Shown in pieces: positions 1 through 5,730 of a stretch of 5,734 nt of DNA (the stretch's first letter is position 1; each line of letters starts with the position of its first letter). The notes below the pieces were generated by a model. That model searched no databases, was not told the origin of the DNA, and was given only the letters and a program-made list of their open reading frames with translations. Where the stretch lies: the NCBI GenBank assembly GCA_023460875.1, contig JAEWOQ010000111.1, positions 1-5,734 of the forward strand. The letters run 5' to 3'. The translations under genes were made by a program, and so were the position numbers. Source of the stretch: Pseudomonadota bacterium (lineage in GTDB: Bacteria; Myxococcota_A; Polyangia; Polyangiales; Polyangiaceae).

Positions 1-2
1 AT

Positions 3-308
3 GAGCCCCACGGACTGTCCCGCGGGGAGGCGGCGCGGTTTCGCGTCACCCAGCGCCTCGAAGGCGAAAAGATGGAGCTGTCCTTGCGCGGCCTTGCTCA
101 CGAAGAGCGAGCCAACGACGCGCAGAAAATCCTGTCGGTTCTCGCTGCCCCGAAGCCTCCGCGAATCGGTGACGCGTCCAGCCCAGAAGACATCCGGAGG
201 TTGTTCGGCATCAGCAAGAAGGCCTTCAAGCGCGCGGTGGGCGCGTTACTCCGGGCCGGTACGGTCGAGCTGGATCCGCAAGGCTTCGTCGTGCTCGCGA
301 GGCGTTGA
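3..308 (+). CDS. CvfB-like S1 RNA-binding protein, C-terminal part (5' end outside window)
   Basis: The last 101 codons of a gene that begins upstream of the window; frame 3 is open from the first full codon to TGA at 306-308. CvfB/YitL-type proteins carry tandem S1-like RNA-binding domains followed by a winged helix, and in Firmicutes they influence virulence or stress gene expression post-transcriptionally. The visible part begins with the end of an S1-like strand (VTQRLEGEKMELSLRG, fragment residues 15-30). A helical linker follows (LAHEERANDAQKIL), then a winged-helix segment around residues 60-98 that contains SSPEDIRRLFGISKKAFKRA and ends in a short beta-wing with TVELDPQGFVVL. This end pattern matches my memory of the family, whose members are usually about 280-300 residues, so roughly a third is visible. 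An internal ATG at 72 is not the real start, because the homologous S1 sequence continues upstream of it. The function is known from the family; the physiological role here is unknown. Confidence 0.8.
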   Translation, partial: EPHGLSRGEAARFRVTQRLEGEKMELSLRGLAHEERANDAQKILSVLAAPKPPRIGDASSPEDIRRLFGISKKAFKRAVGALLRAGTVELDPQGFVVLARR

Positions 309-330
309 GCCCCGCGCTCGACGGACCTCG

Positions 331-370
331 GCCCGGGCGTATGGGGCTCCGCCCGGGCACACGGGGCTCC
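331..370. repeat. Imperfect tandem repeat, two 20-bp units
   Basis: Units 331-350 and 351-370 abut directly and agree at 17 of 20 positions, differing at unit positions 9, 10 and 12. Each unit starts with the self-complementary octamer GCCCGGGC (331-338 and 351-358) and ends with GGGGCTCC. Because the octamer is palindromic, the two copies can pair with each other as an 8-bp stem with a 12-base loop. The repeat begins 22 bases after the CvfB-like stop codon, so a role as a transcription end signal is possible, though there is no following T-run. Confidence 0.75.
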
Positions 371-560
371 CATCGAGAGAGCGGGCGTGCTCGGTCGCGA
401 GCAGCGGGCTCGGCTCGTCCTGGTACCAGAGCTGGGCGTCTTCGGGGTGTGGGCGAGGCATCGGGGCATTAAGGAGTGAAGCCGGAGCCGCTCGGGTCGA
501 CGTTGCGGCAGGCATCCGCTAGAAAGCCGGATCGACATGAGGGGCACGACCAGCGTGCCG

Positions 561-565
561 GGGAG
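561..565 (+). promoter_or_regulatory. Ribosome binding site that favours the ATG at 574
   Basis: GGGAG at 561-565 is 8 bases upstream of ATG 574-576, a normal Shine-Dalgarno distance. The alternative in-frame GTG at 565 overlaps this motif and has no suitable site of its own, so ATG 574 is the better start. The choice changes the protein by only three residues. Confidence 0.6.
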
Positions 566-573
566 TGACGCAG

Positions 574-1755
574 ATGCCGGACCCACAGTGGCGCAAGCAG
601 GAGACCAGGCGTGAGGAGGACCAGCTGACGATCTTCCTCGAGCGGGGCAACCACGTCCAAGGGCTGATGCGCTTCAGCAACGGGGCGAACGATTGGACGA
701 TGGCGATCTACGACGCGGAGTCGGGAGAATGTCTGCCCGTCAACGACGACGTGCTCGAATGCAGGTCGGAGGACGGCGAGATCAACGCTTTCTACGCGCC
801 GCGGTCGCACGAGGCCATCGTGCAGCTGAGCGGTCCGGGCGGCGCGCGCATCAGCCTTCCCATGAGCATCGAAGAAGAGGAGCAGGCGCTTTGCATCCTC
901 GGCTCACCTCCGAAGGTGAACGCCTCCCGGGAGGACGAGAACCCGACGCCGGAGCGCACGCCGGACCATCTGCTGCTCATCGTCGAGGGAGATCCGAACG
1001 CGACGTACACGCCGGGCACGTTCTACGAGACGACGGCGGCGAACCTGGGGCGCTTCTTGGTCGAGCGGCGTAAGGACATCCCTGGGGGCCTGCAGGACCT
1101 GAAGACCGTCGCGGAGCATCTCCGAGAGTTCGGCGCGCAGAGCTTCTACGTGCAGAAGTACCCGGAGAAGGCCTACCCCGACGGGCGGCCTTACCTGATC
1201 TTCAAGGGGAACCCCCGGAAGCCCGGGAAGCACTTCGGGCGGCGGGACCTCATCCGCAGCTTTGGGAAGTACAGCTTCGAAAACCCCCACGTGGCTCAGC
1301 TGGGCTTCGGGGCGAAGAACGCTCTCCGAAACGGTGCTCGCGCTACGGTGATCTCCTTCGTCATCGTCGCGGGGATGGACGTGCTGGAGGAGATCGTTGC
1401 CGACGAGCCGAGCTTGGCGCGCCTCGGGGTGACGTTGGGTTCCGACGCGACCAAGCTCGCGATTTCGATGGTGGCGGGAGCGTTGGCGAGCGTTGGCGTG
1501 GTGGCGCTTGCCGGGACGGCGGTGGTGGGCACGGTGCCAGTGGTCGCGGTGGCCGGGGCAGGCTTGGTCGTGGCCTTCTTCGTTGGGTATCGCCTCGACA
1601 AGATGGACGAGAAGCTTGGAGTGACACGCTGGTTGCAAGACCGAGCCATGGAGCTCGAGAGGGAGACGACCGAAGCGATTCGGCGTCCCTTTCAGGAGGT
1701 CCTGCGCCAGATGGATTGGTGTTTCCGGTACCCCTTCAGTTGTTTCGGGTACTGA
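574..1755 (+). CDS. Candidate pore-forming toxin/effector with C-terminal glycine-zipper membrane module
   Basis: 393 residues from ATG 574. There is no signal peptide. Residues about 15-100 are beta-rich and unrecognised; an acidic stretch and a low-complexity linker follow (around 100-132). The C-terminal module starts near residue 191 with FYVQKYPEKAY, then YLIFKGNPRKPGK (207-219) and FGKYSFENPHVAQLGFG (230-246). A first hydrophobic helix lies at about 255-275. A long Gly/Ala/Val-rich stretch at about 296-341 can form a membrane hairpin, and LDKMDEKLGVTRWL (341-354) follows. This order of an aromatic KY...Y-I/L-F-K-G strand, NP-K/H-V...G-G, a glycine-rich hairpin and LD-x-x-D-x-K-x-G-x-T matches, from memory, the C-termini of membrane-permeabilising competition toxins of Gram-negative bacteria. 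I infer insertion into a target membrane. A gene for a membrane protein follows 15 bases after the stop, as expected for an immunity partner. The alternative is an ordinary membrane-anchored protein of unknown role. Confidence 0.6.
   Translation: MPDPQWRKQETRREEDQLTIFLERGNHVQGLMRFSNGANDWTMAIYDAESGECLPVNDDVLECRSEDGEINAFYAPRSHEAIVQLSGPGGARISLPMSIEEEEQALCILGSPPKVNASREDENPTPERTPDHLLLIVEGDPNATYTPGTFYETTAANLGRFLVERRKDIPGGLQDLKTVAEHLREFGAQSFYVQKYPEKAYPDGRPYLIFKGNPRKPGKHFGRRDLIRSFGKYSFENPHVAQLGFGAKNALRNGARATVISFVIVAGMDVLEEIVADEPSLARLGVTLGSDATKLAISMVAGALASVGVVALAGTAVVGTVPVVAVAGAGLVVAFFVGYRLDKMDEKLGVTRWLQDRAMELERETTEAIRRPFQEVLRQMDWCFRYPFSCFGY
1478..1497 (+). repeat. Perfect 10-bp tandem duplication inside the hairpin-coding region
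   Basis: GAGCGTTGGC occurs twice back to back (1478-1487 and 1488-1497). It lies in the part of the 574-1755 gene that encodes the glycine/alanine-rich membrane hairpin (residues GALASVGV). The unit length is not a multiple of three, so gain or loss of one copy would shift the frame and remove the C-terminus. Confidence 0.8.
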
Positions 1756-1756
1756 G

Positions 1757-1763
1757 AAGGAGG
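1757..1763 (+). promoter_or_regulatory. Strong ribosome binding site that favours the GTG at 1771
   Basis: AAGGAGG at 1757-1763 is a near-perfect Shine-Dalgarno sequence, 7 bases before GTG 1771-1773. It is only 4 bases from the alternative TTG at 1768, so GTG 1771 is the likely start. The site begins just after the upstream stop codon (1753-1755), which suits an operon in which the second gene is well translated, as an immunity gene would need. Confidence 0.75.
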
Positions 1764-1770
1764 CCGTTTG

Positions 1771-2427
1771 GTGAACGAAAGAGACCTCGTCGTGTTGGCC
1801 ATGGCTGCCTTCATGGTGTGGGTTTGCTCATTCTTCCTGCGTGGGCTCTGGCGGCTAGCGTCAGGAAAGGTCACCAACGCTGGCGGAACGAAGGAAGGGT
1901 GGTACCTATTCGGCGTCGGCCTTTTGTTTGCCGCCACCTTCACCTGGGCGACCGTGGGTGAGTTCGGCGATCCGTGGGCGGTTAGCGAGGTGCGGAGGAC
2001 GCGAGGCGTGCACCAGTGGGCTCTGGGAACAGGGGCTGGGTCCATCGCGCTTATGGGGTACTCCTTCATGCTCGTGGGCATCGCGACCCTCGTCATCAAC
2101 TTCCGCCGGCGACACGATCCGCCCCCCGAGCTGCCCGACATCCCCCCGGCGTCTCCCGCGGAGCGCCAGGAGCTCTTGGCGGAGATCGCCTCGGACGAGC
2201 TGTGGGAGCAGGATCACGCGGCGGTGGCGGCGCACATGCACCGCACGACGCTGCGCTCGATGATGTATGCGGAGGAGGAGCCCTGGGACTCCGACGGACC
2301 GGTGTGGGACGCGCTGGAAGCGGAGCTGGAGCGGCGCTTCGCAACGGACGCCGAGCGTCGAGAGGCCGGTGAGGCTATTCAGGCGGAGTACGAGCGGCTG
2401 GTCGAGGCGGATGGAGTCTGCCGGTGA
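1771..2427 (+). CDS. Three-helix membrane protein, candidate immunity protein
   Basis: 218 residues from GTG 1771; family not recognised. Three hydrophobic segments are visible at about residues 5-24, 44-62 and 84-110. Positive charges fall after segment 1 (R24, R28, K33) and after segment 3 (FRRRH, 111-115). This fits an N-out topology with a cytoplasmic first loop, an external loop at about 63-83 and a cytoplasmic C-terminus. A proline-rich stretch (PPPELPDIPPASP, 117-129) leads into a hydrophilic, acidic, mostly helical tail to residue 218 (EEEPWDSDGPVWDALEAELE). The gene starts 15 bases after the stop of the candidate pore-forming toxin, behind a strong ribosome binding site, so the two are almost certainly cotranscribed. 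Immunity proteins to pore-formers are typically polytopic inner-membrane proteins, which is why I infer that role. It could instead be a partner subunit of the upstream protein or unrelated. A hairpin 20 bases after the stop marks the probable end of the operon. Confidence 0.65.
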   Translation: MNERDLVVLAMAAFMVWVCSFFLRGLWRLASGKVTNAGGTKEGWYLFGVGLLFAATFTWATVGEFGDPWAVSEVRRTRGVHQWALGTGAGSIALMGYSFMLVGIATLVINFRRRHDPPPELPDIPPASPAERQELLAEIASDELWEQDHAAVAAHMHRTTLRSMMYAEEEPWDSDGPVWDALEAELERRFATDAERREAGEAIQAEYERLVEADGVCR

Positions 2428-2447
2428 GCCGGCGACCGCTGAGCAGA

Positions 2448-2473
2448 CGGCACTTGCGCCAGCGAAAGTGCCG
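2448..2473. terminator. Hairpin between convergent genes, likely bidirectional terminator
   Basis: CGGCACTT (2448-2455) pairs with AAGTGCCG (2466-2473) as an 8-bp stem. After one G/A mismatch come two further pairs (CG/CG) and a 4-base loop at 2459-2462. It begins 20 bases after the plus-strand stop at 2427 and lies 53 bases beyond the stop of the convergent minus-strand gene, in the only gap between them. No T-run follows on either strand, so this may be a weak or factor-assisted terminator. Confidence 0.55.
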
Positions 2474-2526
2474 CGGTGGGGATGCGCCGAACGCGTGTCG
2501 TCATCGCCCTGGTCTGGAGAGCCTCG

Positions 2527-3312
2527 TCACCCCGCGCTTCTCGCGAGGGCGGCCCACGTCTTCCTGGTGAAGATGCGACGGGATTTGCGCCCTCCGGCAT
2601 ACTCCATACGGAGGCTGTAGGTGAAGCCGTCGAAGACCTGGTCGAACTCGATGTCCAAGAAGTCGTCGTTCGGGATCAGGTCGTCCCGGTGAGAGCGGCG
2701 CTGTTCGGAGCCGTCGTTTTCCCGCAGCAAGACGAAGGTGGCAGGCACCGTGTCCTCGTCGCTCGGAAACCGCAGGCGCAGCTTCCTGGGCCGAGGCAGG
2801 AGCGGCACATCGAGGATGTCGCATTGGTTGGCCTCCGCCTCCACGGCGCCACCGACTCGAAGCGAGAACCCCACCTCGAGGTAGCGGGCCCCAAGGGGCG
2901 ATTGAGGTAGTCGAAGCCTTCCGATGGTGGGTCTGGTCGCAGCGGGGGCCGGGAAGGTCCGTGGATCGAAGCTCACCTCGAGCTCACGGGAGACCGCTCC
3001 GGTCGTCGATGGCGTAGTGACGTACTCGAAGTCACTTTGCGGGTCGCGCAGAAACGCGGGGGTGCCGTTCGGCAGGAGCTGGGCGCGCCCCAGGAGGATC
3101 GCGAAGTCGTCGAATCCGGACGAAGGCCCCGGTCGCGCCGAGGCGAGGAAGCGCGCTCCGAAGAGGAGCTCCGCCGGGACCGGAGTTTCGGTCAAGCGTG
3201 TGGCTCCAGCTCCGAACGCGGACAACGACAAGCGGAAGCCCGGAACGTGACAGTTGCCGCCCGGTAGTCGGACCCTGTCCGGCGTAGCGAGCATTCGCAC
3301 AGAACTCGGCAT
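2527..3312 (-). CDS. Hypothetical protein with a T6SS-cargo-like beta-sandwich block at its C-terminus
   Basis: 261 residues from ATG 3312 to the stop at 2527-2529. Codon third positions are rich in G and C, supporting real coding. No signal peptide, membrane segment or catalytic motif is obvious. The N-terminal part (1-170) is rich in short hydrophobic strands and proline and is unrecognised. The C-terminal part (about 177-253) reads as beta strands: KLRLRFPSDEDTVPATFVLL, then NDGSEQRRSHRDDLIPNDDF, then a strand with DIEF, then FTYSLRMEY and a last IFTRKTWAAL segment. The order F-x-L-x-x-x-D-G, DD-x-x-x-x-DD/E, L/I-x-F, Y-S-L matches my memory of a domain repeated in T6SS-associated and polymorphic toxin proteins, probably a structural or adaptor module. 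TTG 3330 and TTG 3321 are in-frame alternative starts; no start has a good ribosome binding site. The gene converges with the candidate toxin operon and lies 193 bases downstream of the helicase gene on the same strand. Confidence 0.6.
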   Translation of the reverse strand: MPSSVRMLATPDRVRLPGGNCHVPGFRLSLSAFGAGATRLTETPVPAELLFGARFLASARPGPSSGFDDFAILLGRAQLLPNGTPAFLRDPQSDFEYVTTPSTTGAVSRELEVSFDPRTFPAPAATRPTIGRLRLPQSPLGARYLEVGFSLRVGGAVEAEANQCDILDVPLLPRPRKLRLRFPSDEDTVPATFVLLRENDGSEQRRSHRDDLIPNDDFLDIEFDQVFDGFTYSLRMEYAGGRKSRRIFTRKTWAALARSAG

Positions 3313-3505
3313 ATCGTTCAAGTATCGCAAAGTCGTCTATTTCGAAAGGGCAAACTCGGAGAGCTCGAGCCGATGCGCCCGCGGTCGCGCTGCCGCCCGC
3401 ACCCTGCGTGCACCCACACTTCCAGCACCGGCTCGCGGGTCGAAAGGTCGGATAGTGTGTTCTTGGCCGTACGGCACAGTGGCGAGAGCGGTAGTCGTCG
3501 CGCCT
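3313..3505. other. Intergenic region downstream of the helicase gene
   Basis: 193 bases between two minus-strand genes. The part next to the 2527-3312 gene (3313-3350) is clearly richer in A and T than its surroundings, as a promoter region for that gene would be. It contains the 8-bp palindrome TTTCGAAA at 3340-3347, but I cannot identify a convincing -35/-10 pair. A 10-bp palindrome GCCGTACGGC lies at 3466-3475, 31 bases after the helicase stop; it has no loop and no T-run, so I do not call it a terminator. No small reading frame or RNA gene is evident. Confidence 0.5.
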
Positions 3506-5674
3506 TCAGAGGTGTTCTCCGGTGATGAGGGGGCTGGGGTCGCCGAAGCCGGTGACGAGGAGCTCGTCGCGGGCGCGGGTGGCGGCGACGAAGAGCAGGC
3601 GCTTCTCTTGCTCGAGGTGCGCTTGGCGAGCCGCGTCGTCGGGATAGTCGCGGAGCTCGAGGGGGACGGTGCCGCGGTGCACCCCGACGACGAGCACGCA
3701 GGGGAACTCGAGGCCCTTCACGCGGTGCATGGTGGCCAGGCGGACCCCGTCGCCGAGCGTGGACTCGTCGGTTTGGACGTGCTGGACGGGATAACCAGCG
3801 TTTTCGATGAGGGGGGCGTAGCGGTTGCGGAGGAGAGCGTTCGTGCGGGCGACCAGACAGAGCTCGGCGAGGGGACGCCCCTGGACCTTGGACCAGTGCT
3901 CCACCTGCGCGAGGATGAGCGCGGCTTCGTCCCGCTCCGTTCGCTGGGGTTCGATGCGGGGCGGTTCGCCGGAGCGCAGCGAATGATAACCGCGGAGGGC
4001 GTCGTCGGTGCCCTCGTCGAGGTCGTCCACGGATACTCCGCGGAGCACGGAGACCGCCCAGTTGCGGATGTTCTGAGTGGTTCGGTAGTTCAGGCGGAGG
4101 CGCCGGGAGCGGAGCCCGCGGACGTTGATCCCACAGCGCGACAGGCTCGAACCACGGCCGTAGATGCGCTGGTGGGCATCGCCGACCAGGAACAGATCCC
4201 CTGGCCCCTCGGGGACGAGGGCGCGGAGCAGCCGCAGGTCCGCCTCGGAGAAGTCCTGGACTTCATCGGCGACCACGGCGACATAGCGGAGGGGCACTTT
4301 GCCGCTCTCGATCAGGAGCCGCGCCTCGCGGATGACGTCGGCGGGCTCCATGAACCCGCGGCGCTGCAGGGCGCGGCGATAGGCGCTGAGCACCTCCCAG
4401 ACGAGCTTGCGCTGCTGGCGGCTCAACCGCGTGCCGCGCCCGGCCCGGCGCGCGCGGAGGTAGGCCGCCTCCTCGAGGATGCCCTGCGCCTGGACGACGT
4501 CGTTCCATTCGCTCCTGTAGAAGCTCTCTCGGAACGTCTCCTGTGGATCGTGGCTCATGGCTTCGGCCCAGGCATCCAGCTGCTGCTCCCGAGTGGGGGT
4601 GCGGACCTTGCTGCCCCGGCTCTGGAGGAGCGCCGCGGCCCACGCGTGGAGGTTGACGACCTCGATGCGAGCCCCCTCGTCTCGGCAGAGGGTGGTGAGC
4701 TGGGCCTGGATGTCCGCCGCCAGGTTGCGGGTGAACGTGGTGAAGAGGACCTTCTTGTCCGGAGGGCAGCTCTTGGCGAGGTGCCTGGCGCGATGCATGG
4801 CGACCACCGTCTTGCCCGTACCGGCGCCGCCGAGCACGCGCGCGGCGCCGGTGCTCTTCATCTCCACGAGCTTGCGCTGGCTCGGGTGGAGGAAGACGCG
4901 CCACTGCGCGAGGGGAGCGTTGAGGATCTCGGCGAGCTCGTGGTCGTCGGCGACGACCGTGAACCGTTGCTGGGTCCCCGGTCGCTCGAGGGCCGCCGCG
5001 AAGTCGTCCGGATCGAACTCGGCCTTGTCGACGCGCTGGGCCGGCTTCGCCCGGTCGAGCTCGTCGATGGTCTCGTCGGGGGAGTAGCCGGCAGCGAGCA
5101 GGTACAGCGCGTCCGCGGCCTCCTCGGGCAGGTAGGGGACCAAGCCGTCCAGGTCCGCCTCCTCGCGCAGCGCGCGCACGGCGATGAGCAGCGGCTCGGG
5201 CACGCCGAACAGGAGCAAGGTCGCGTTGTCGTGCCCCGCGAAGAGGCGGCCCGGGGGCACCCGCTCCGCTTCGACGGTCTCGACGGGGGCGGAGGGCCGC
5301 TCCCCGAGCTCCGTTGCCGCGTCCGTCGGGACGCCGCCGCCGTCGAGCACCTCGTAGACCTGGAGGGTGCCGGTGTGTTTGTTCACCTCGAAGCGCTTCT
5401 TGCGCGCCCAGTCCATCGCCTCGTCGTGGTGGTCCACCCACACGAACAGGTGCACGTCGCCCTGGGGCGGGTGGATGACCACCGCCCGGTAGTCGATGCC
5501 GCAGCGGATGGTGCGGACCTTGTCGTCGAGCGTGTGGATCTTCTCGTAGTTCTGGGCGGCCGTGGTGGGGTCGCGCTTGAACTTCTCGAGAGCTTCGCGC
5601 ACGACCTTCTGCTTGTTTCTGGGGATCTGCGCGAAGGCCTTCAGAAAGTCCGACGAGAGGGCGACTTGGGGCAT
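3506..5674 (-). CDS. UvrD/Rep-family DNA helicase with N-terminal RelE/ParE-like domain
   Basis: 722 residues from ATG 5674. Residues 1-95 look like a RelE/ParE-type fold: a helical pair (FLKAFAQIPRNKQKVVREAL), then strands with KVRTIRCGIDYRAVVI and VHLFVWVDHHDEAMDWA. A variable linker and a small helical region (about 143-205, LFGVPEPLLIAVRALREEAD) follow. The superfamily 1 helicase core then shows a Q motif (HPSQRKLVE, 263-271), Walker A GGAGTGKT (282-289), motif Ia (LFTTFTRNLAADI, 310-322), motif II with DEVQD (470-474), motif III (LFLVGDAHQRIY, 494-505), motif IV (LNYRTTQNI, 528-536), motif V (ATMHRVKGLEF, 647-657) and motif VI (FVAATRARDELLVTGF, 695-710). It should be an active ATP-dependent 3'-5' DNA translocase or helicase in the cytoplasm. 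No nuclease domain follows motif VI, which is only about 12 residues from the end. I recall the same architecture in GC-rich actinobacteria and myxobacteria; its biological role is not established to my knowledge. No antitoxin gene is adjacent. Confidence 0.92.
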   Translation of the reverse strand: MPQVALSSDFLKAFAQIPRNKQKVVREALEKFKRDPTTAAQNYEKIHTLDDKVRTIRCGIDYRAVVIHPPQGDVHLFVWVDHHDEAMDWARKKRFEVNKHTGTLQVYEVLDGGGVPTDAATELGERPSAPVETVEAERVPPGRLFAGHDNATLLLFGVPEPLLIAVRALREEADLDGLVPYLPEEAADALYLLAAGYSPDETIDELDRAKPAQRVDKAEFDPDDFAAALERPGTQQRFTVVADDHELAEILNAPLAQWRVFLHPSQRKLVEMKSTGAARVLGGAGTGKTVVAMHRARHLAKSCPPDKKVLFTTFTRNLAADIQAQLTTLCRDEGARIEVVNLHAWAAALLQSRGSKVRTPTREQQLDAWAEAMSHDPQETFRESFYRSEWNDVVQAQGILEEAAYLRARRAGRGTRLSRQQRKLVWEVLSAYRRALQRRGFMEPADVIREARLLIESGKVPLRYVAVVADEVQDFSEADLRLLRALVPEGPGDLFLVGDAHQRIYGRGSSLSRCGINVRGLRSRRLRLNYRTTQNIRNWAVSVLRGVSVDDLDEGTDDALRGYHSLRSGEPPRIEPQRTERDEAALILAQVEHWSKVQGRPLAELCLVARTNALLRNRYAPLIENAGYPVQHVQTDESTLGDGVRLATMHRVKGLEFPCVLVVGVHRGTVPLELRDYPDDAARQAHLEQEKRLLFVAATRARDELLVTGFGDPSPLITGEHL

Positions 5675-5682
5675 GGGGCGCG

Positions 5683-5688
5683 TTCCTC
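5683..5688 (-). promoter_or_regulatory. Ribosome binding site of the helicase gene
   Basis: On the minus strand GAGGAA (5688 to 5683) lies 8 bases before the ATG at 5674-5672. This supports the chosen start and means the RelE-like region is translated as part of the helicase and is not an artefact of an over-extended frame. Confidence 0.65.
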
Positions 5689-5709
5689 GGGCGGTGGAGG
5701 GGGATCAGT

Positions 5710-5730
5710 CCCGCGGCTGCGCGCCGCGGG
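5710..5730. other. GC-rich inverted repeat upstream of the helicase gene
   Basis: CCCGCGGC (5710-5717) and GCCGCGGG (5723-5730) form a perfect 8-bp stem with a 5-base loop (TGCGC). It lies 36 bases 5' of the helicase start, near the window edge. It may be the terminator of a gene outside the window or a structure in the helicase leader; the sequence shown does not decide. Confidence 0.45.

Larger units (their letters stand above)
309..573. other. Intergenic region with GC-rich hairpins
   Basis: 265 bases separate the CvfB-like stop from the preferred start of the next plus-strand gene. The region holds the 20-bp tandem repeat at 331-370 and a small hairpin at 388-403 (6-bp stem TGCTCG/CGAGCA with a GTCG loop). 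GAGCCCC at 307-313 can pair with GGGGCTC at either 343-349 or 363-369. These structures could end transcription of the CvfB-like gene, but no T-run follows any of them. I see no convincing -35/-10 promoter for the downstream operon, which is common in GC-rich genomes. A minus-strand reading frame across 246-461 is discussed under findings. Confidence 0.6.

Noticed and set aside
1..522. Plus-strand open frame 1 through the CvfB-like gene and the intergenic region
   Set aside because: It is in a different frame from the recognisable S1/winged-helix sequence, its product is arginine/serine/alanine-rich, and it matches nothing known. It is a shadow of GC-rich DNA.
565..567. GTG as start of the toxin-like gene
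   Set aside because: It overlaps the only plausible ribosome binding site, which is correctly spaced for the ATG at 574.
904..1649. Minus-strand open frames opposite the toxin-like gene
   Set aside because: The products are Arg/His- or Pro/Thr-rich low-complexity sequences antisense to a well-structured protein; they are shadows.
1768..1770. TTG as start of the membrane protein gene
   Set aside because: It is only 4 bases from AAGGAGG; the next codon, GTG 1771, has the normal 7-base spacing.
1692..2241. Minus-strand open frames opposite the membrane protein gene
   Set aside because: They overlap the gene with the strong ribosome binding site and hydrophobic helices, and have no ribosome binding site or domain pattern of their own.
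2476..3250. Plus-strand open frames opposite the 2527-3312 gene
   Set aside because: Codon third-position bias and protein-like beta-strand patterning favour the minus frame; the plus frames start without ribosome binding sites.
3466..3475. GCCGTACGGC palindrome as the helicase terminator
   Set aside because: A 10-bp perfect palindrome leaves no loop for a stable RNA hairpin and no T-run follows.
4263..5441. Second long minus-strand frame inside the helicase gene, and the plus-strand frame 4557-5087
   Set aside because: The helicase frame contains every SF1 motif in order. The other frames give Arg/Gly/Pro-rich products typical of GC-rich shadows.
3506..5674. Helicase as the GajB subunit of a Gabija-type defence system
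   Set aside because: No GajA-like ATPase/TOPRIM nuclease is adjacent, the protein is longer than GajB, and it carries a RelE-like N-terminus. A defence role cannot be supported from this window.
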